Source: an uncultured Alphaproteobacteria bacterium
GTDB taxonomy: Bacteria > Pseudomonadota > Alphaproteobacteria > Micropepsales > Micropepsaceae
Reading direction: 5' to 3'
Length of the DNA stretch: 64,000 nucleotides
NCBI GenBank assembly: GCA_903897605.1
Contig: CAIUCH010000030.1
Coordinates: 57,573 to 121,572, forward strand
Below are positions 35,900-44,623 of this stretch, in pieces. Below the pieces are notes generated by a model. That model made no database searches. It saw only the letters and a program-made list of their open reading frames with translations, and was not told the DNA's origin. The translations under genes were made by a program, and so were the position numbers. Numbering within the stretch: the first letter of the stretch is position 1; each line of letters opens with the position of its first letter.

Positions 35900-35956
35900 G
35901 GGCGGCGCTCCGGCAGCTTTTCGTTTGAGGCGGCGAATCGCATATCATCACGCGCC

Positions 35957-36571
35957 ATGCGCCAAGCAGCATCAGCCCCTATCGAGACGGCAGCGGTCAG
36001 AAGCGGGAAAAAAGCCCGCCCCGCCCATATGTCAAAGGCCGCCTCCCGCTCTTCCATTCTGGAGGCTGCCCGCCGGGTTGCCGCCCGCGATGGCGCCCGC
36101 GATCTTTCGCTGCGCGCCGTGGCGGCGGAAGCGGGGTTCGCGCCGGCAGGGTTGTACGGCTATTTCCGCGGCAAGGATGAATTGCTGCTGGCGCTGGCGG
36201 CCGACGATCTCGCCCAGCTGGCGCGCGCCATGCGCGAGGCGGGCGGATTGAAGGGCGCGAGCGCGGCGGCGCTGTCCCTTCTGGGGGGCACCGAGACCAT
36301 TGCGGCGGCATCGCAGGCGTTGCCGCGCGAAGGCGGCAGCGGCGATGCGGAGCGGCTGTTCAATGGCCGCATGATTGCGGCGTTGCGGGCGCTGTCCGAA
36401 GCCAGCGGCCTGCCATCGGACAATCGCGAAAATCAGTGCGATGTCGTGCTGGTGGCCGCCGCCTTGGCAGGCATGGCGATTTTGGAACGGTCGGGCCGGC
36501 TGGGCGCGCTAGGCTTCCAGTCCGACGAAATCCTGGCCCGTCTCGCCAGCCGCTTCGCCAAGCCGGGCTAA
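35957..36571 (+). CDS. TetR-family transcriptional regulator
   Basis: 204 residues. The N-terminal helix-turn-helix region is SSILEAARRVAARDGARDLS through LRAVAAEAGFAPAGLYGYFR and GKDELLLALA, the standard TetR DNA-binding fold. The C-terminal ligand domain is Ala-rich and not assignable. The start is ATG 35957; ATG 36029 (MSKAASRSS) is an alternative that removes a basic 24-residue tail. Target genes are not known. It is convergent with the copper chaperone gene. Confidence 0.85.
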   Translation: MRQAASAPIETAAVRSGKKARPAHMSKAASRSSILEAARRVAARDGARDLSLRAVAAEAGFAPAGLYGYFRGKDELLLALAADDLAQLARAMREAGGLKGASAAALSLLGGTETIAAASQALPREGGSGDAERLFNGRMIAALRALSEASGLPSDNRENQCDVVLVAAALAGMAILERSGRLGALGFQSDEILARLASRFAKPG

Positions 36572-36590
36572 GCCGACACCGATCGATCCT

Positions 36591-37040
36591 TTATTTTCCA
36601 GAGGCGTTGCGGACCGCAAAGGTGGCCTCGATGCTGGAATTGTCCTTGAACAGCAAGGTCACCGGGATGGTGGCGCCCGGCTTGATGGCGGGTTTGGCCT
36701 CCATGCACATCAGATGATAACCGCCTGGCGCGAATTTGACGGTGCCGCCGGCGGGCACATCGACGCTACCGACATCCTCCATCCTGGCAAGGCCACCGGT
36801 GTTTTCCGACTTGTGCAGCATCAGCATGCCGCAGCCGGGCGAACGCGCGCCGATCAGGGTGATTTGCCGAGGCCCATCATTGTGCAAATTGAAATAGCCA
36901 CCGGACGGTATGCTGGACGGCAGGGCGCGCATCCAGGCATCGGTGACCGTCACCTGCGCCGTGGCGGCCATGCCGGTCGACGCGAAAGGGATTGAGAAAA
37001 GCAGAGACGCGGCAATGATAAAACGCGATGAATTTGTCAT
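36591..37040 (-). CDS. PCu(A)C periplasmic copper chaperone
   Basis: 149-residue exported protein. A signal peptide (FIIAASLLFSIPFASTGMAA) is followed by the DUF461/PCu(A)C domain: VTDAWMRALPSSIPSGGYF, then MLMLHKSENTGGLARM and GGYHLMCM, which give the H-x10-M and H-x-M copper ligands. These proteins deliver Cu(I) to cytochrome oxidase Cu(A) or act in copper homeostasis. Start ATG 37040 was taken over a longer Arg-rich frame. It lies 55 bp downstream of a DUF2946-type gene, making a small copper-related unit. Confidence 0.92.
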   Translation of the reverse strand: MTNSSRFIIAASLLFSIPFASTGMAATAQVTVTDAWMRALPSSIPSGGYFNLHNDGPRQITLIGARSPGCGMLMLHKSENTGGLARMEDVGSVDVPAGGTVKFAPGGYHLMCMEAKPAIKPGATIPVTLLFKDNSSIEATFAVRNASGK

Positions 37041-37095
37041 GGGATTCCCACGGATCGGGTGAGCGGATGTCCGCCGGAGCGGAACGGCTTTTGGC

Positions 37096-37452
37096 TCAGG
37101 CGATCTTAGGTGGGGCGCGGGGAGATTGCGGCGCGAAGGGCGCGCGCGTGACGCTGCGTGTTTGCGATGCCGGCACAATTGTCATGGCGGCGGCAAGAAG
37201 TGGCGCCGCGAAATGATTATTTTCCTGGGGTGGGGACAGATGAGCGGCGGCGGCGAAGGGGCAGGCCTCATGGGCGCGCGGATCATTGCTGGCAGGCTTG
37301 GCCTTGCCAACCGCCTGCAGCGCTCCCTCCATGGTGCAGATGACAAAGAGTGATCCGGCGGCGGGATTGGGCATCCAGCCCGCCGGCAGCAATGCGCGCA
37401 GCATCAGCGCGACAAGCGCAAGATGGACGGCGGCGCGGCGAAAGCGGCTCAT
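37096..37452 (-). CDS. DUF2946-type small membrane protein
   Basis: 118 residues. An N-terminal hydrophobic segment (AAVHLALVALMLRALLPAGW) is followed by MPN and FVICTMEGA, the typical DUF2946 pattern. A His/Cys-containing region (HEACPFAAAAHLSPP) and a second hydrophobic stretch follow. DUF2946 genes are common beside copper and TonB loci; function unknown. ATG 37452 was chosen over an upstream extension that reaches into the hairpin-rich intergenic DNA. Confidence 0.8.
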   Translation of the reverse strand: MSRFRRAAVHLALVALMLRALLPAGWMPNPAAGSLFVICTMEGALQAVGKAKPASNDPRAHEACPFAAAAHLSPPQENNHFAAPLLAAAMTIVPASQTRSVTRAPFAPQSPRAPPKIA

Positions 37453-37989
37453 GACGCGGAACCTTGTCTTTTCCCCGGGCAGGGTCAACGCCCGCAATGC
37501 CGCAGGAAAAAGTGAACCCCGCCGTGTCAGCGGCGGGGTTCGGGAATTTTCAGATTGTCTTGGTCCGACATCAGGCCGGACACTCTGTTCGGGATTGCTC
37601 CCGTTTCGCGTACGATTCAATTTTGTTGCGGCGGTTCTTGTTCAAGGAACCGTTGGCCCCTGCTGGAGGGGCCGGAATTTTATCGCCGGTGGCGTGCTTT
37701 CCATGCGGAACCTCCTGCGAGAGTTTCTACCCACGCGGCAAGAAGTGTTGGCGCTGTTCGCGGGTTCGTCGGGGCGAAATGGTCCGTTCCAACAGACCTT
37801 TGCGATGGCGATCCTCAGGGATCCCGACCATGCGCACACCCGAGAAACACTCGACGGCCAGCGGCAGAACTTTCCGTCCGCGAAAAAATTAGACGCCCGC
37901 ATCGCCTCCGCGTCAATGCGTAATTCAATTGTGGCGAAGGCAAAAAAAGGCCGGATTGGGCGTTATGCGCGACCCGCGAATTTCTATGC
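37453..37989. other. Hairpin-rich intergenic region without a convincing gene
   Basis: Between the DUF2946 start and the mmsA stop. It holds an 11-bp perfect hairpin (37514-37541), a CGGTTCTTG/CAAGGAACCG hairpin (37632-37652) and GGCCCC/GGGGCC (37655-37673). Open frames across it have no recognisable domains. It should contain the promoter of the DUF2946-PCu(A)C unit and may contain a non-coding RNA. Confidence 0.5.
37507..37541 (-). terminator. Candidate terminator, minus strand
   Basis: GAACCCCGCCG (37514-37524) and CGGCGGGGTTC (37531-37541) form a perfect 11-bp stem with a 6-base loop. On the minus strand it is followed by ACTTTTTCC. It lies about 450 bp beyond the mmsA stop, which is a long way for the mmsA message, so it may end an independent small transcript or a long 3' UTR. 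Confidence 0.6.
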
Positions 37990-39504
37990 CTAGGTTTTTT
38001 TTGCTGTTTCGCTGAAAACCGGCATGGAGAATTCCGCGCCGGATTTGATGCCGGACGGCCAGCGCGCCGTGACGGTCTTGGTGCGGGTCCAGAATTTGAT
38101 CGAATCGGGGCCGTGCTGGTTGAGATCGCCGAACGCCGAGCGCTTCCAGCCGCCGAAACCGTAGAAGGCCAGCGGCGTGGGGATAGGCACATTCACGCCG
38201 ACCATGCCGATCTGGCAGCGATTGGCGAAATCGCGCGCCGTGTCGCCGTCGCGGGTGAAGATGGCGACGCCATTGCCATATTCATGCGCATTCACCATTG
38301 CCAATGCGGTTTCGTAATCGGGCGATCGCACGATCGACAGGACCGGGCCAAAGATCTCGGTCTTGTAGATGTCCATGTTGGTGGTGACGCGGTCGAACAG
38401 GCAGGGCCCCACATAGAAACCCTTTTCGTAGCCCTGCATCTGGAGGCCACGGCCATCGACCACCAGCTGCGCGCCTTCCTTGACGCCCTGATCGACCAGG
38501 CCGGAGATGCGGTCACGCGCCGCTCCGTTCACAACCGGACCGAAATCGCTGCTGGCGTCGGTATAGGGGCCGACCTTGAGAGCTTCCACGCGCGGCTTCA
38601 ATGCCGCGACCAGGCGGTTGGCCGTGGCTTCGCCCACCGGCACCGCCACCGCGATCGCCATGCAGCGTTCGCCTGCCGAACCGTAACCGGCGCCGATCAT
38701 CGCATCCGCCGCCATTTCGATATCGGCGTCGGGCATGATCACGGCGTGATTCTTGGCGCCGCCAAAGGCCTGCACGCGTTTTCCATGTGCCGCAGCGGTG
38801 GCATAGACATGCGCCGCGATGGGCGTGGAGCCGACAAAAGTCACCGCCTGGATGCCGGGATGCTGAAGGATAGCATTCACCACATCCTTGTCGCCCTGCA
38901 CGACGTTGAACACGCCTTTGGGCAAACCTGCTTCGATCAGGAGTTCAGCCAGACGCAGCGGTACGGAGGGATCACGCTCGGACGGCTTGAGGATAAAGGC
39001 ATTGCCGCAGGCGATGGCGGGCATCCCCATCCACATCGGAATCATGGCGGGAAAGTTGAACGGGGTGATGCCGGCGCCGACACCGACCGGCTGGTGCATC
39101 GAATACATGTCGATGCCGGGGCCGGCGCCATGGGTGAACTCACCCTTTTGCAGATCGGCGATGCCGATGCAGAATTCCGCCACTTCCAGGCCGCGGGTGA
39201 TGTCGCCCACCGAATCCGCAACAGTCTTGCCATGTTCGCGCGACATCAGTTCGGCCAACGGCTGCATGTTCTGATTCAGCAGCTCGACAAATTTCATCAA
39301 CACCCGGGCGCGGCGCTGGGGATTGGTGGCGGCCCAGCCGGGCTGCGCCGCCGCCGCGCTTTTCACCGCGGCATCGAGATCGGCGGACGAGGCGAAGGCG
39401 ACCTGCGCATCGACTTCGCCGGTGGCGGGATTGAAGACTTCGCCATGGCGCTTGGCGTCGCCGGCGACCATATGGCCGTCTATGAAATGCCCGATCTTGC
39501 GCAT
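37990..39504 (-). CDS. mmsA: CoA-acylating methylmalonate-semialdehyde dehydrogenase
   Basis: Oxidises methylmalonate semialdehyde or malonate semialdehyde to propionyl- or acetyl-CoA in valine, inositol and beta-alanine breakdown. It has 504 residues. Motifs are GITPFNFPAMIPMWMGMPAI, FVGSTPIAAHVY and the catalytic Cys in GSAGERCMAIAVAV. The C-terminal GGWKRSAFGDLNQHGPDSIK matches MmsA. Start ATG 39504 (MRKIGHFIDG) is preceded by AAGGACAC. The alanine dehydrogenase gene lies 53 bp upstream on the same strand, suggesting joint use in amino-acid catabolism. Confidence 0.95.
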   Translation of the reverse strand: MRKIGHFIDGHMVAGDAKRHGEVFNPATGEVDAQVAFASSADLDAAVKSAAAAQPGWAATNPQRRARVLMKFVELLNQNMQPLAELMSREHGKTVADSVGDITRGLEVAEFCIGIADLQKGEFTHGAGPGIDMYSMHQPVGVGAGITPFNFPAMIPMWMGMPAIACGNAFILKPSERDPSVPLRLAELLIEAGLPKGVFNVVQGDKDVVNAILQHPGIQAVTFVGSTPIAAHVYATAAAHGKRVQAFGGAKNHAVIMPDADIEMAADAMIGAGYGSAGERCMAIAVAVPVGEATANRLVAALKPRVEALKVGPYTDASSDFGPVVNGAARDRISGLVDQGVKEGAQLVVDGRGLQMQGYEKGFYVGPCLFDRVTTNMDIYKTEIFGPVLSIVRSPDYETALAMVNAHEYGNGVAIFTRDGDTARDFANRCQIGMVGVNVPIPTPLAFYGFGGWKRSAFGDLNQHGPDSIKFWTRTKTVTARWPSGIKSGAEFSMPVFSETAKKT

Positions 39505-39557
39505 GTCAGTGTCCTTGCAATGCGGCAATGGCTATACCGCGCGGAGACCTATCAGGT

Positions 39558-40643
39558 CTAAAGCTTCAACGCCGCGGCCACCGCCGGATGGGTGATCTTG
39601 CCGGCCTTGACGTTCAGACCCAGCGCGAAACCGGGATCGGCGGCCAGGGCCGCATCCGCGCCCTTGTTGGCGAGCGCATAAACATACGGCGCGGTCGCGG
39701 CATTCAGCGCATAAGTCGAAGTCAGCGGGGCGGCGCCGGGCATATTGGCGACGCAATAGTGAATGATGCCGTCCACTTCGAAGGTGGGTTCGGCATGGGT
39801 GGTGGGATGGCTGGTCTCGAAACAGCCGCCCTGGTCGATCGCCACATCCACCAGCACCGAACCTTTGCGCATGCGCTTCAAGTCTTCGCGTTTGACCAGC
39901 TTGGGCGCGGCGGCGCCGGGCAGGAGCACGCAGCCGATCACCAGATCGGCATCCGCCACCGCTTCGGCGACGGCATGATGGGTGGAGAAGACGGTCTTCA
40001 AGCGCCCAGCGAATTGCACATCCAGATCCTCGAGACGCGCGGGCGAGATATCGAACAGGGTGACATCGGCGCGCATGCCGACCGCCATCTCGGCGGCATG
40101 TTCCCCCGAAACGCCGCCGCCCAGAATAACCACCTTGGCCGGAAGCACGCCGGGAACGCCGCCGATCAGCATGCCGCGTCCGCCCGCTGGCTTGAGCAGA
40201 AGCGCCGCGCCAACCTGGGTCGCCATGCGGCCCGCCACCTGACTCATCGGCGCCAGCAAGGGCAGCCGGCCCTTGGCGTCGGTGATGGTCTCATAGGCGA
40301 TGCAGGTGGCGCCGGATTTCATCAACCCCTTGGTCTGTTCCGGATCGGGCGCCAGATGCAGATAGGTGAAAAGAATGTGATGTGGCTTCAGCCGCGCGAT
40401 CTCGACCGCCTGCGGCTCCTTCACCTTGACGATCATGTCGGCGGCCTCAAACACCTTGTCGGCATTGGGCAGGATTTCCGCGCCGGCCTTTCTGTAATCC
40501 TCGTCGGACTGGCCGATGCCGGCGCCGGCGCCGCTTTCGACAAAGACCTTGTGGCCATACACGGTCAATTGATGCACCACTGGAGGCACCAGGCCGACGC
40601 GGAATTCCAGGGTCTTGATCTCTTTGGGGACGCCGATTTTCAT
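39558..40643 (-). CDS. ald: Alanine dehydrogenase
   Basis: NAD-dependent L-alanine to pyruvate and ammonia. 361 residues. Motifs are MKIGVPKEIKTLEFRVGLVP (start, with substrate Arg), VKVKEP with the active-site Lys, LFTYLHLAPD with the catalytic His, VVILGGGVSGEHAAEMAVGM for NAD, and DVAIDQGGCFET. ATG 40643 matches the family start; an in-frame extension to 40706 is not needed. It is divergent from an amino-acid permease gene across a 184-bp region, a sensible pairing of uptake and catabolism. Confidence 0.95.
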   Translation of the reverse strand: MKIGVPKEIKTLEFRVGLVPPVVHQLTVYGHKVFVESGAGAGIGQSDEDYRKAGAEILPNADKVFEAADMIVKVKEPQAVEIARLKPHHILFTYLHLAPDPEQTKGLMKSGATCIAYETITDAKGRLPLLAPMSQVAGRMATQVGAALLLKPAGGRGMLIGGVPGVLPAKVVILGGGVSGEHAAEMAVGMRADVTLFDISPARLEDLDVQFAGRLKTVFSTHHAVAEAVADADLVIGCVLLPGAAAPKLVKREDLKRMRKGSVLVDVAIDQGGCFETSHPTTHAEPTFEVDGIIHYCVANMPGAAPLTSTYALNAATAPYVYALANKGADAALAADPGFALGLNVKAGKITHPAVAAALKL

Positions 40644-40827
40644 GGCCCGCACCTCATCCTTGGTTGGCGGGAGGTAATCCCATTCGCGCCCCCGAGACCA
40701 GAGCAATTTCGCTTTTCGCTTAATTCCGATTTTGCTCCAGTTTTTTTACTTTGTCGCGCGATCCGCGGAAAAGCGGTGACCGCTATTACGGATCGCGCTC
40801 CATGCCAAAAACCATGTTATAGGTGCC

Positions 40828-42195
40828 ATGCAAGCGGCGCGGGGCAGCATGAACAGCGGTTTGAAGGCGAATTCCCTTTCGTTCTTCGAATCGCTGGTGA
40901 TGGGGGTGGCGGGCAGCGCTCCTGGCTACACCATCGCGGTGACCACGGGCGTGTTGCTGGCCAGCGCGGGGGCTTTGGCGCCTGGCGCACTTGTCATCTT
41001 CGCCATTCCCATGCTGGGCATCGCCTTTGCCTATCGCGCCCTCAACAAGCGGGCGGTCAGCGCCGGCGCCGCCTATCAATGGACCACGGCGGTATTCGGA
41101 AAATTCTTCGGCTTCTTCTCCGGCTGGGCGCTGCTGATCGCAGCTCTGGTTTTCATGGTGACGGGCAGCATTCCCGCCGCCACCGCCAGTTTGAATTTCA
41201 TCGATCCTGCCCTTACCGGCAATGTGATTCTCACCGCGTCCGTCGCCAGCCTGTGGTTCGTGGTGGTGGCGTTGGTCTTGATCATGGGCATCGAGATCAC
41301 CAGCAAAGTGCAGGTGGTGATGACCAGCATCGAACTGATCATTCTCACTTTCGTGCTGATCGCCGCCTTTGTGCATGTGACCCAGGCGGGTGCGGTGAAT
41401 CTGTTTTCCTGGTCCTGGTTCGGGCTGGGTTATTCGCGGCAGAGTTTTGCCGCCAGCGCCCTGGTGGCGGTGTTTTTCTATTGGGGCTGGGACGTCACCG
41501 CCAATCTCGGCGAGGAAACAGTGAATGCCGAGGACACCGCCGGCAATGGTGGATTCTCCAGCGTCATCGTCACCATCTTCTATTATCTCGGTTTCACCAT
41601 CGCGGCCCTGTTTCTGTTTTCGCTGAAAGACGCCAAAAGCCTTACCGACAATATCGTCTATAATCTGGCGGTGGCTTCCGGCCTGGGGCGAAGCGGCGGG
41701 CTGGCGGCGTCGCTGGCGGTGATCCTGTCGTCGATCGCGACATTGGAAACCACCATGCTGCAATTCTCGCGCACCCTTTATGCGATGGGCCGCGACGGCG
41801 CCTTGCCGCGCCTGTTCGGCGAGGTCTCTTCCAAGACCCAAAGCCCCGTCCGCGCCATGTATCTGCTGATCGGGATCGGGCTGGTGTTGCTCTGGGCCTC
41901 CAGCCTGATGCCCAGTGTCGGCGCCATCATCACCGCCTCGGTGAATGCGGTGGCGATCCAGGTGACTTACTATTATGGACTGGCGGGCTTGGCGGCGGCT
42001 TGGACCTTCCGCCGCGAGCGCGGTCCGCGATGGTTGATGCTCTGCCTGTTTCCCGGCGTCAGCGGATTGATGCTGGTCGGCTTGGGCATCTATGCTATCA
42101 CCACCTTCAATCTCATCACCCAGATCGTCGGCGTCGGCGGTTTCGCGCTGGGCATTCTGTTTTTTCGCCCGCATCGCTATCGCGCCGGCCATTGA
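40828..42195 (+). CDS. APC-superfamily amino acid permease
   Basis: 455-residue membrane protein with about 12 transmembrane segments. The APC start motif is LSFFESLVMGVAGSAPGYTI, followed by GAAYQWTTAVFGKFFGFFSG and FFYWGWDVTANLGEETVNAE in the middle, as in APC amino-acid transporters. Substrate not determined; divergent placement from ald suggests alanine or a related amino acid. The start is ATG 40828; ATG 40849 (MNSGLKANSLSF) is an equally plausible start. Confidence 0.88.
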   Translation: MQAARGSMNSGLKANSLSFFESLVMGVAGSAPGYTIAVTTGVLLASAGALAPGALVIFAIPMLGIAFAYRALNKRAVSAGAAYQWTTAVFGKFFGFFSGWALLIAALVFMVTGSIPAATASLNFIDPALTGNVILTASVASLWFVVVALVLIMGIEITSKVQVVMTSIELIILTFVLIAAFVHVTQAGAVNLFSWSWFGLGYSRQSFAASALVAVFFYWGWDVTANLGEETVNAEDTAGNGGFSSVIVTIFYYLGFTIAALFLFSLKDAKSLTDNIVYNLAVASGLGRSGGLAASLAVILSSIATLETTMLQFSRTLYAMGRDGALPRLFGEVSSKTQSPVRAMYLLIGIGLVLLWASSLMPSVGAIITASVNAVAIQVTYYYGLAGLAAAWTFRRERGPRWLMLCLFPGVSGLMLVGLGIYAITTFNLITQIVGVGGFALGILFFRPHRYRAGH

Positions 42196-42229
42196 GGCGT
42201 AGGATGGCCGCTGAAATTGGGAGCATGCC

Positions 42230-42994
42230 ATGACCAAAGCCCATGATTCCTTGGTGACCGGCCAATTCGGACCCCGCGCCAACGCCTATGTCGAAAGCGC
42301 GGTGCATGCCCGGGGCGAGGATCTCGCGGCGCTGGAAGCGGTGGTGGCAAACGCCAAGCCTACCCGCGCGCTCGACCTGGGCAGTGGCGGTGGTCATGTC
42401 GCCTATCTGATGGCGCGCCATGCCGGCAAAGTCGCGGCCGTGGATCTGTCGGCGGAGATGCTGACGGCGGTGGCGCAAACCGCCCAGGCGAGGGGCCTGA
42501 AGAATATCGAAATCCATCGCGCCTCGGTCGAACGCCTGCCATTCGCCGATGCCAGCTTCGATTTCGTCGCCAGCCGCTATTCCGCCCATCACTGGCATGA
42601 CTTCGAAGGCGGCCTGCGCGAAGCCCGTCGGGTCGCCAAAAAAGGCGCGCCGGTGATTTTCCTGGATGTCTTCGCGCCGGGTGTTGCGCTGCTCGACACC
42701 CATCTGCAATCGGTCGAATTGCTGCGCGACACCTCGCATGTCCGCAACTACACGCTGGCGGAATGGTCCGCCGCGATGGTCCGCGCCGGTCTGTCGCTGC
42801 AGGGCGTCCGCACTTGGCGGCTCGATCTGGAATTCGAAAGCTGGATCGCCCGCATGCGCACGCCTGAGGTTTTCGTGGCGGCGATCCGGGCTTTGCAAAA
42901 CGGCGCCTCCGAAGACGTTCGCGCCCATTTCGCCGTCAAACCCGATGGCTCCTTCACCATCGACACGATGATGATCGAAGCCGTCGCTGGCTGA
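42230..42994 (+). CDS. Class I SAM-dependent methyltransferase (UbiE/MenG-like)
   Basis: 254 residues. The SAM motif is ALDLGSGGGHVAYLMARHAG, followed by VAAVDLSAEMLTAVAQTAQ and VERLPFADASFDFVASRYSA. The latter matches Methyltransf_11 family enzymes. Substrate unknown. The start ATG 42230 lies 34 bp after the permease stop. It is convergent with the DUF1330 gene. Confidence 0.88.
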   Translation: MTKAHDSLVTGQFGPRANAYVESAVHARGEDLAALEAVVANAKPTRALDLGSGGGHVAYLMARHAGKVAAVDLSAEMLTAVAQTAQARGLKNIEIHRASVERLPFADASFDFVASRYSAHHWHDFEGGLREARRVAKKGAPVIFLDVFAPGVALLDTHLQSVELLRDTSHVRNYTLAEWSAAMVRAGLSLQGVRTWRLDLEFESWIARMRTPEVFVAAIRALQNGASEDVRAHFAVKPDGSFTIDTMMIEAVAG

Positions 42995-42998
42995 CGGA

Positions 42999-43292
42999 TC
43001 ATTCCATGCCTTCGACGATGCGGATGTCGCGGTCGGCGCCATTGCCCAGCGCGGCCAGGGCTTCCTGATAGGCTTTGCTGTCATGGGTGGCGATGGCGGC
43101 GGCGACGCTGGCGAATTCTATGACGATGGTGCGCGCCTTGATGCCGGATTCATACGCCGCCGCCGCGTCGCCTCGGACCAGGTATTTGCCGCCGCCGGCG
43201 GCGATCGCCGGACCGGCCAGCACGACATATTTCGCCAGCTTGTCCGGGTTGTTGACGGCGCGATAGGCGGTGATCCAATAGCCCTTGGCCAT
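42999..43292 (-). CDS. DUF1330 protein
   Basis: 97-residue ferredoxin-like (dimeric alpha/beta barrel) protein. MAKGYWITAYRAVNNPDKLA, GGKYLVRG, and VVLAGPAIAAGG with YESGIKARTIVIEF are typical of DUF1330, whose function is unknown. ATG 43292 gives the family's usual length. It is divergent from the DedA-rhodanese gene and almost abuts the methyltransferase gene end. Confidence 0.9.
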   Translation of the reverse strand: MAKGYWITAYRAVNNPDKLAKYVVLAGPAIAAGGGKYLVRGDAAAAYESGIKARTIVIEFASVAAAIATHDSKAYQEALAALGNGADRDIRIVEGME

Positions 43293-43415
43293 GATGCGGT
43301 TTTCCTCTGGAATATTGCAGGGCATTGAAACGACTTCCCGCCGGGAAAGCCAGTGCGGCGGCGTCATGGCTGGCCGTCATTTCCCGTGCCGGTCACGGCT
43401 GCTAAAGTCGCCACC

Positions 43416-44369
43416 ATGGATCATGTCGTCAGCCTGATCGAACGCTTCGGCCTTCTGGCTGTTTTCCTGAATGTCCTGCTGGACGAAGGTGGCTTGCCGC
43501 TGCCCGCTTCGCCGCTTTTGGCGGTGGCCGGTGCCCTGACCTTTCGAGGCGAACTCAGCATCGGGTCGATTCTGGCGGCGGCCGTGGCCGGTTCCTTTGT
43601 CGCGGACAATGGCTGGTACTGGATTGGCCGTTCGCAAGGCCGCCGTGTGCTGGGGCTGCTTTGCAAGCTGTCGCTGTCGCCGGATGGCTGTGTCCGTCAG
43701 ACCGAGACGCTGTTTGCCCGGGTGGGTTCGTCCGCGCTTCTGTTCGCCAAATTCATTCCCGCGCTGGGCAATATCACCATCGCGCTGGCCGGCATCACCC
43801 GCCTGACTTTCGCGATATTCGTGCCCCTGGAAATCATCGGCGCCACAGTCTATCTGGCCGTCCCTATTCTGCTGGGACGCATTTTCCACAGCGCCGTAGC
43901 CCAGCTGCTCGACACGCTTGAAAGACTGGGCGCCATCGGCCTTGGACTTATTGCCGTCGCGCTGGTGCTTTATCTGTTGATCCGCTGGTGGCAGCGCATG
44001 ATGTTCATCCGCCAGCTGCGCATGGACCGCATCACGGTCGCGGAACTGGTCACCCTGTTGGACAATGAAAACAAGCCGCTGCTTCTGGATGTACGCTCCC
44101 GTTCCGCGCGCGCCGAAGGCATGATCCCAGGCGCCATCTCCGCCCACCCGACGGAAATGCATCCGACCCTGGAGCATTACGACCGGAATTCCGAGGTCGT
44201 CGTCTATTGCGCCTGTCCCAACGAAGCCACCGCCGCGGTTGCCGCCAAACATCTCAAAAGCGCCGGATTCAAGAAAATCAGGCCATTGCTGGGCGGCGTC
44301 GAAGCCTGGGCGAAGGCAGGCCACAAGCTGGTCATCGTCGAAGATGAGGAATTGGGAAAAGCGGCGTGA
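43416..44369 (+). CDS. DedA/VTT membrane protein fused to a rhodanese domain
   Basis: 317 residues. Residues 1-205 form the DedA (VTT) domain, with LLDEGGLPLPASPLLAVAGA, AGSFVADNGWYWIGRSQGRR and ARVGSSALLFAKFIPALGNI; DedA proteins flip polyprenyl phosphate or phospholipids. Residues about 215-305 form a cytoplasmic rhodanese domain (PLLLDVRSRSARAEGMIPGA) with active-site Cys in VVVYCACPNEATAAVAAKHL. The fusion is known from other bacteria; the link between lipid transport and sulfur or redox chemistry is not understood. ATG 43416 follows a 123-bp gap from the divergent DUF1330 gene. Confidence 0.9.
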   Translation: MDHVVSLIERFGLLAVFLNVLLDEGGLPLPASPLLAVAGALTFRGELSIGSILAAAVAGSFVADNGWYWIGRSQGRRVLGLLCKLSLSPDGCVRQTETLFARVGSSALLFAKFIPALGNITIALAGITRLTFAIFVPLEIIGATVYLAVPILLGRIFHSAVAQLLDTLERLGAIGLGLIAVALVLYLLIRWWQRMMFIRQLRMDRITVAELVTLLDNENKPLLLDVRSRSARAEGMIPGAISAHPTEMHPTLEHYDRNSEVVVYCACPNEATAAVAAKHLKSAGFKKIRPLLGGVEAWAKAGHKLVIVEDEELGKAA

Positions 44370-44415
44370 GACGGCAGCCATAAATCTGCAGCGCGAACCG
44401 CCTATTGCCGCGCAC

Positions 44416-44432
44416 GCCGGTCCTTGACCGGC
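44416..44432 (+). terminator. Small hairpin after the DedA-rhodanese gene
   Basis: GCCGGTC/GACCGGC with a 3-base loop, 47 bp after the stop, followed by AAATCCCCCC without a T run. Weak as an intrinsic terminator. The rest of 44370-44620 has no recognisable gene and leads to the ribosome site GGAGGGG of the next gene. Confidence 0.35.
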
Positions 44433-44623
44433 AAATCCCCCCGATTTGGCCGCCCCCCGCCGCGCGGTTTTTCATTGCCGCCAGGGGCCTGGCCGGTGGC
44501 TCTAACTGCCGCAGGAAGTGGATATTTGCTGCAGCTTGGACGCTCTTTACACACGGCCCTTGCCATACGACGGTTCCTCGGTGGATTCGGCGGTAAGCGG
44601 AGTTTGAAGTCTGGAGGGGTGTG

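Noticed and set aside
40786..42282. 498-codon minus-strand frame, Gln/His-rich
   Set aside because: Antisense shadow of the amino-acid permease.
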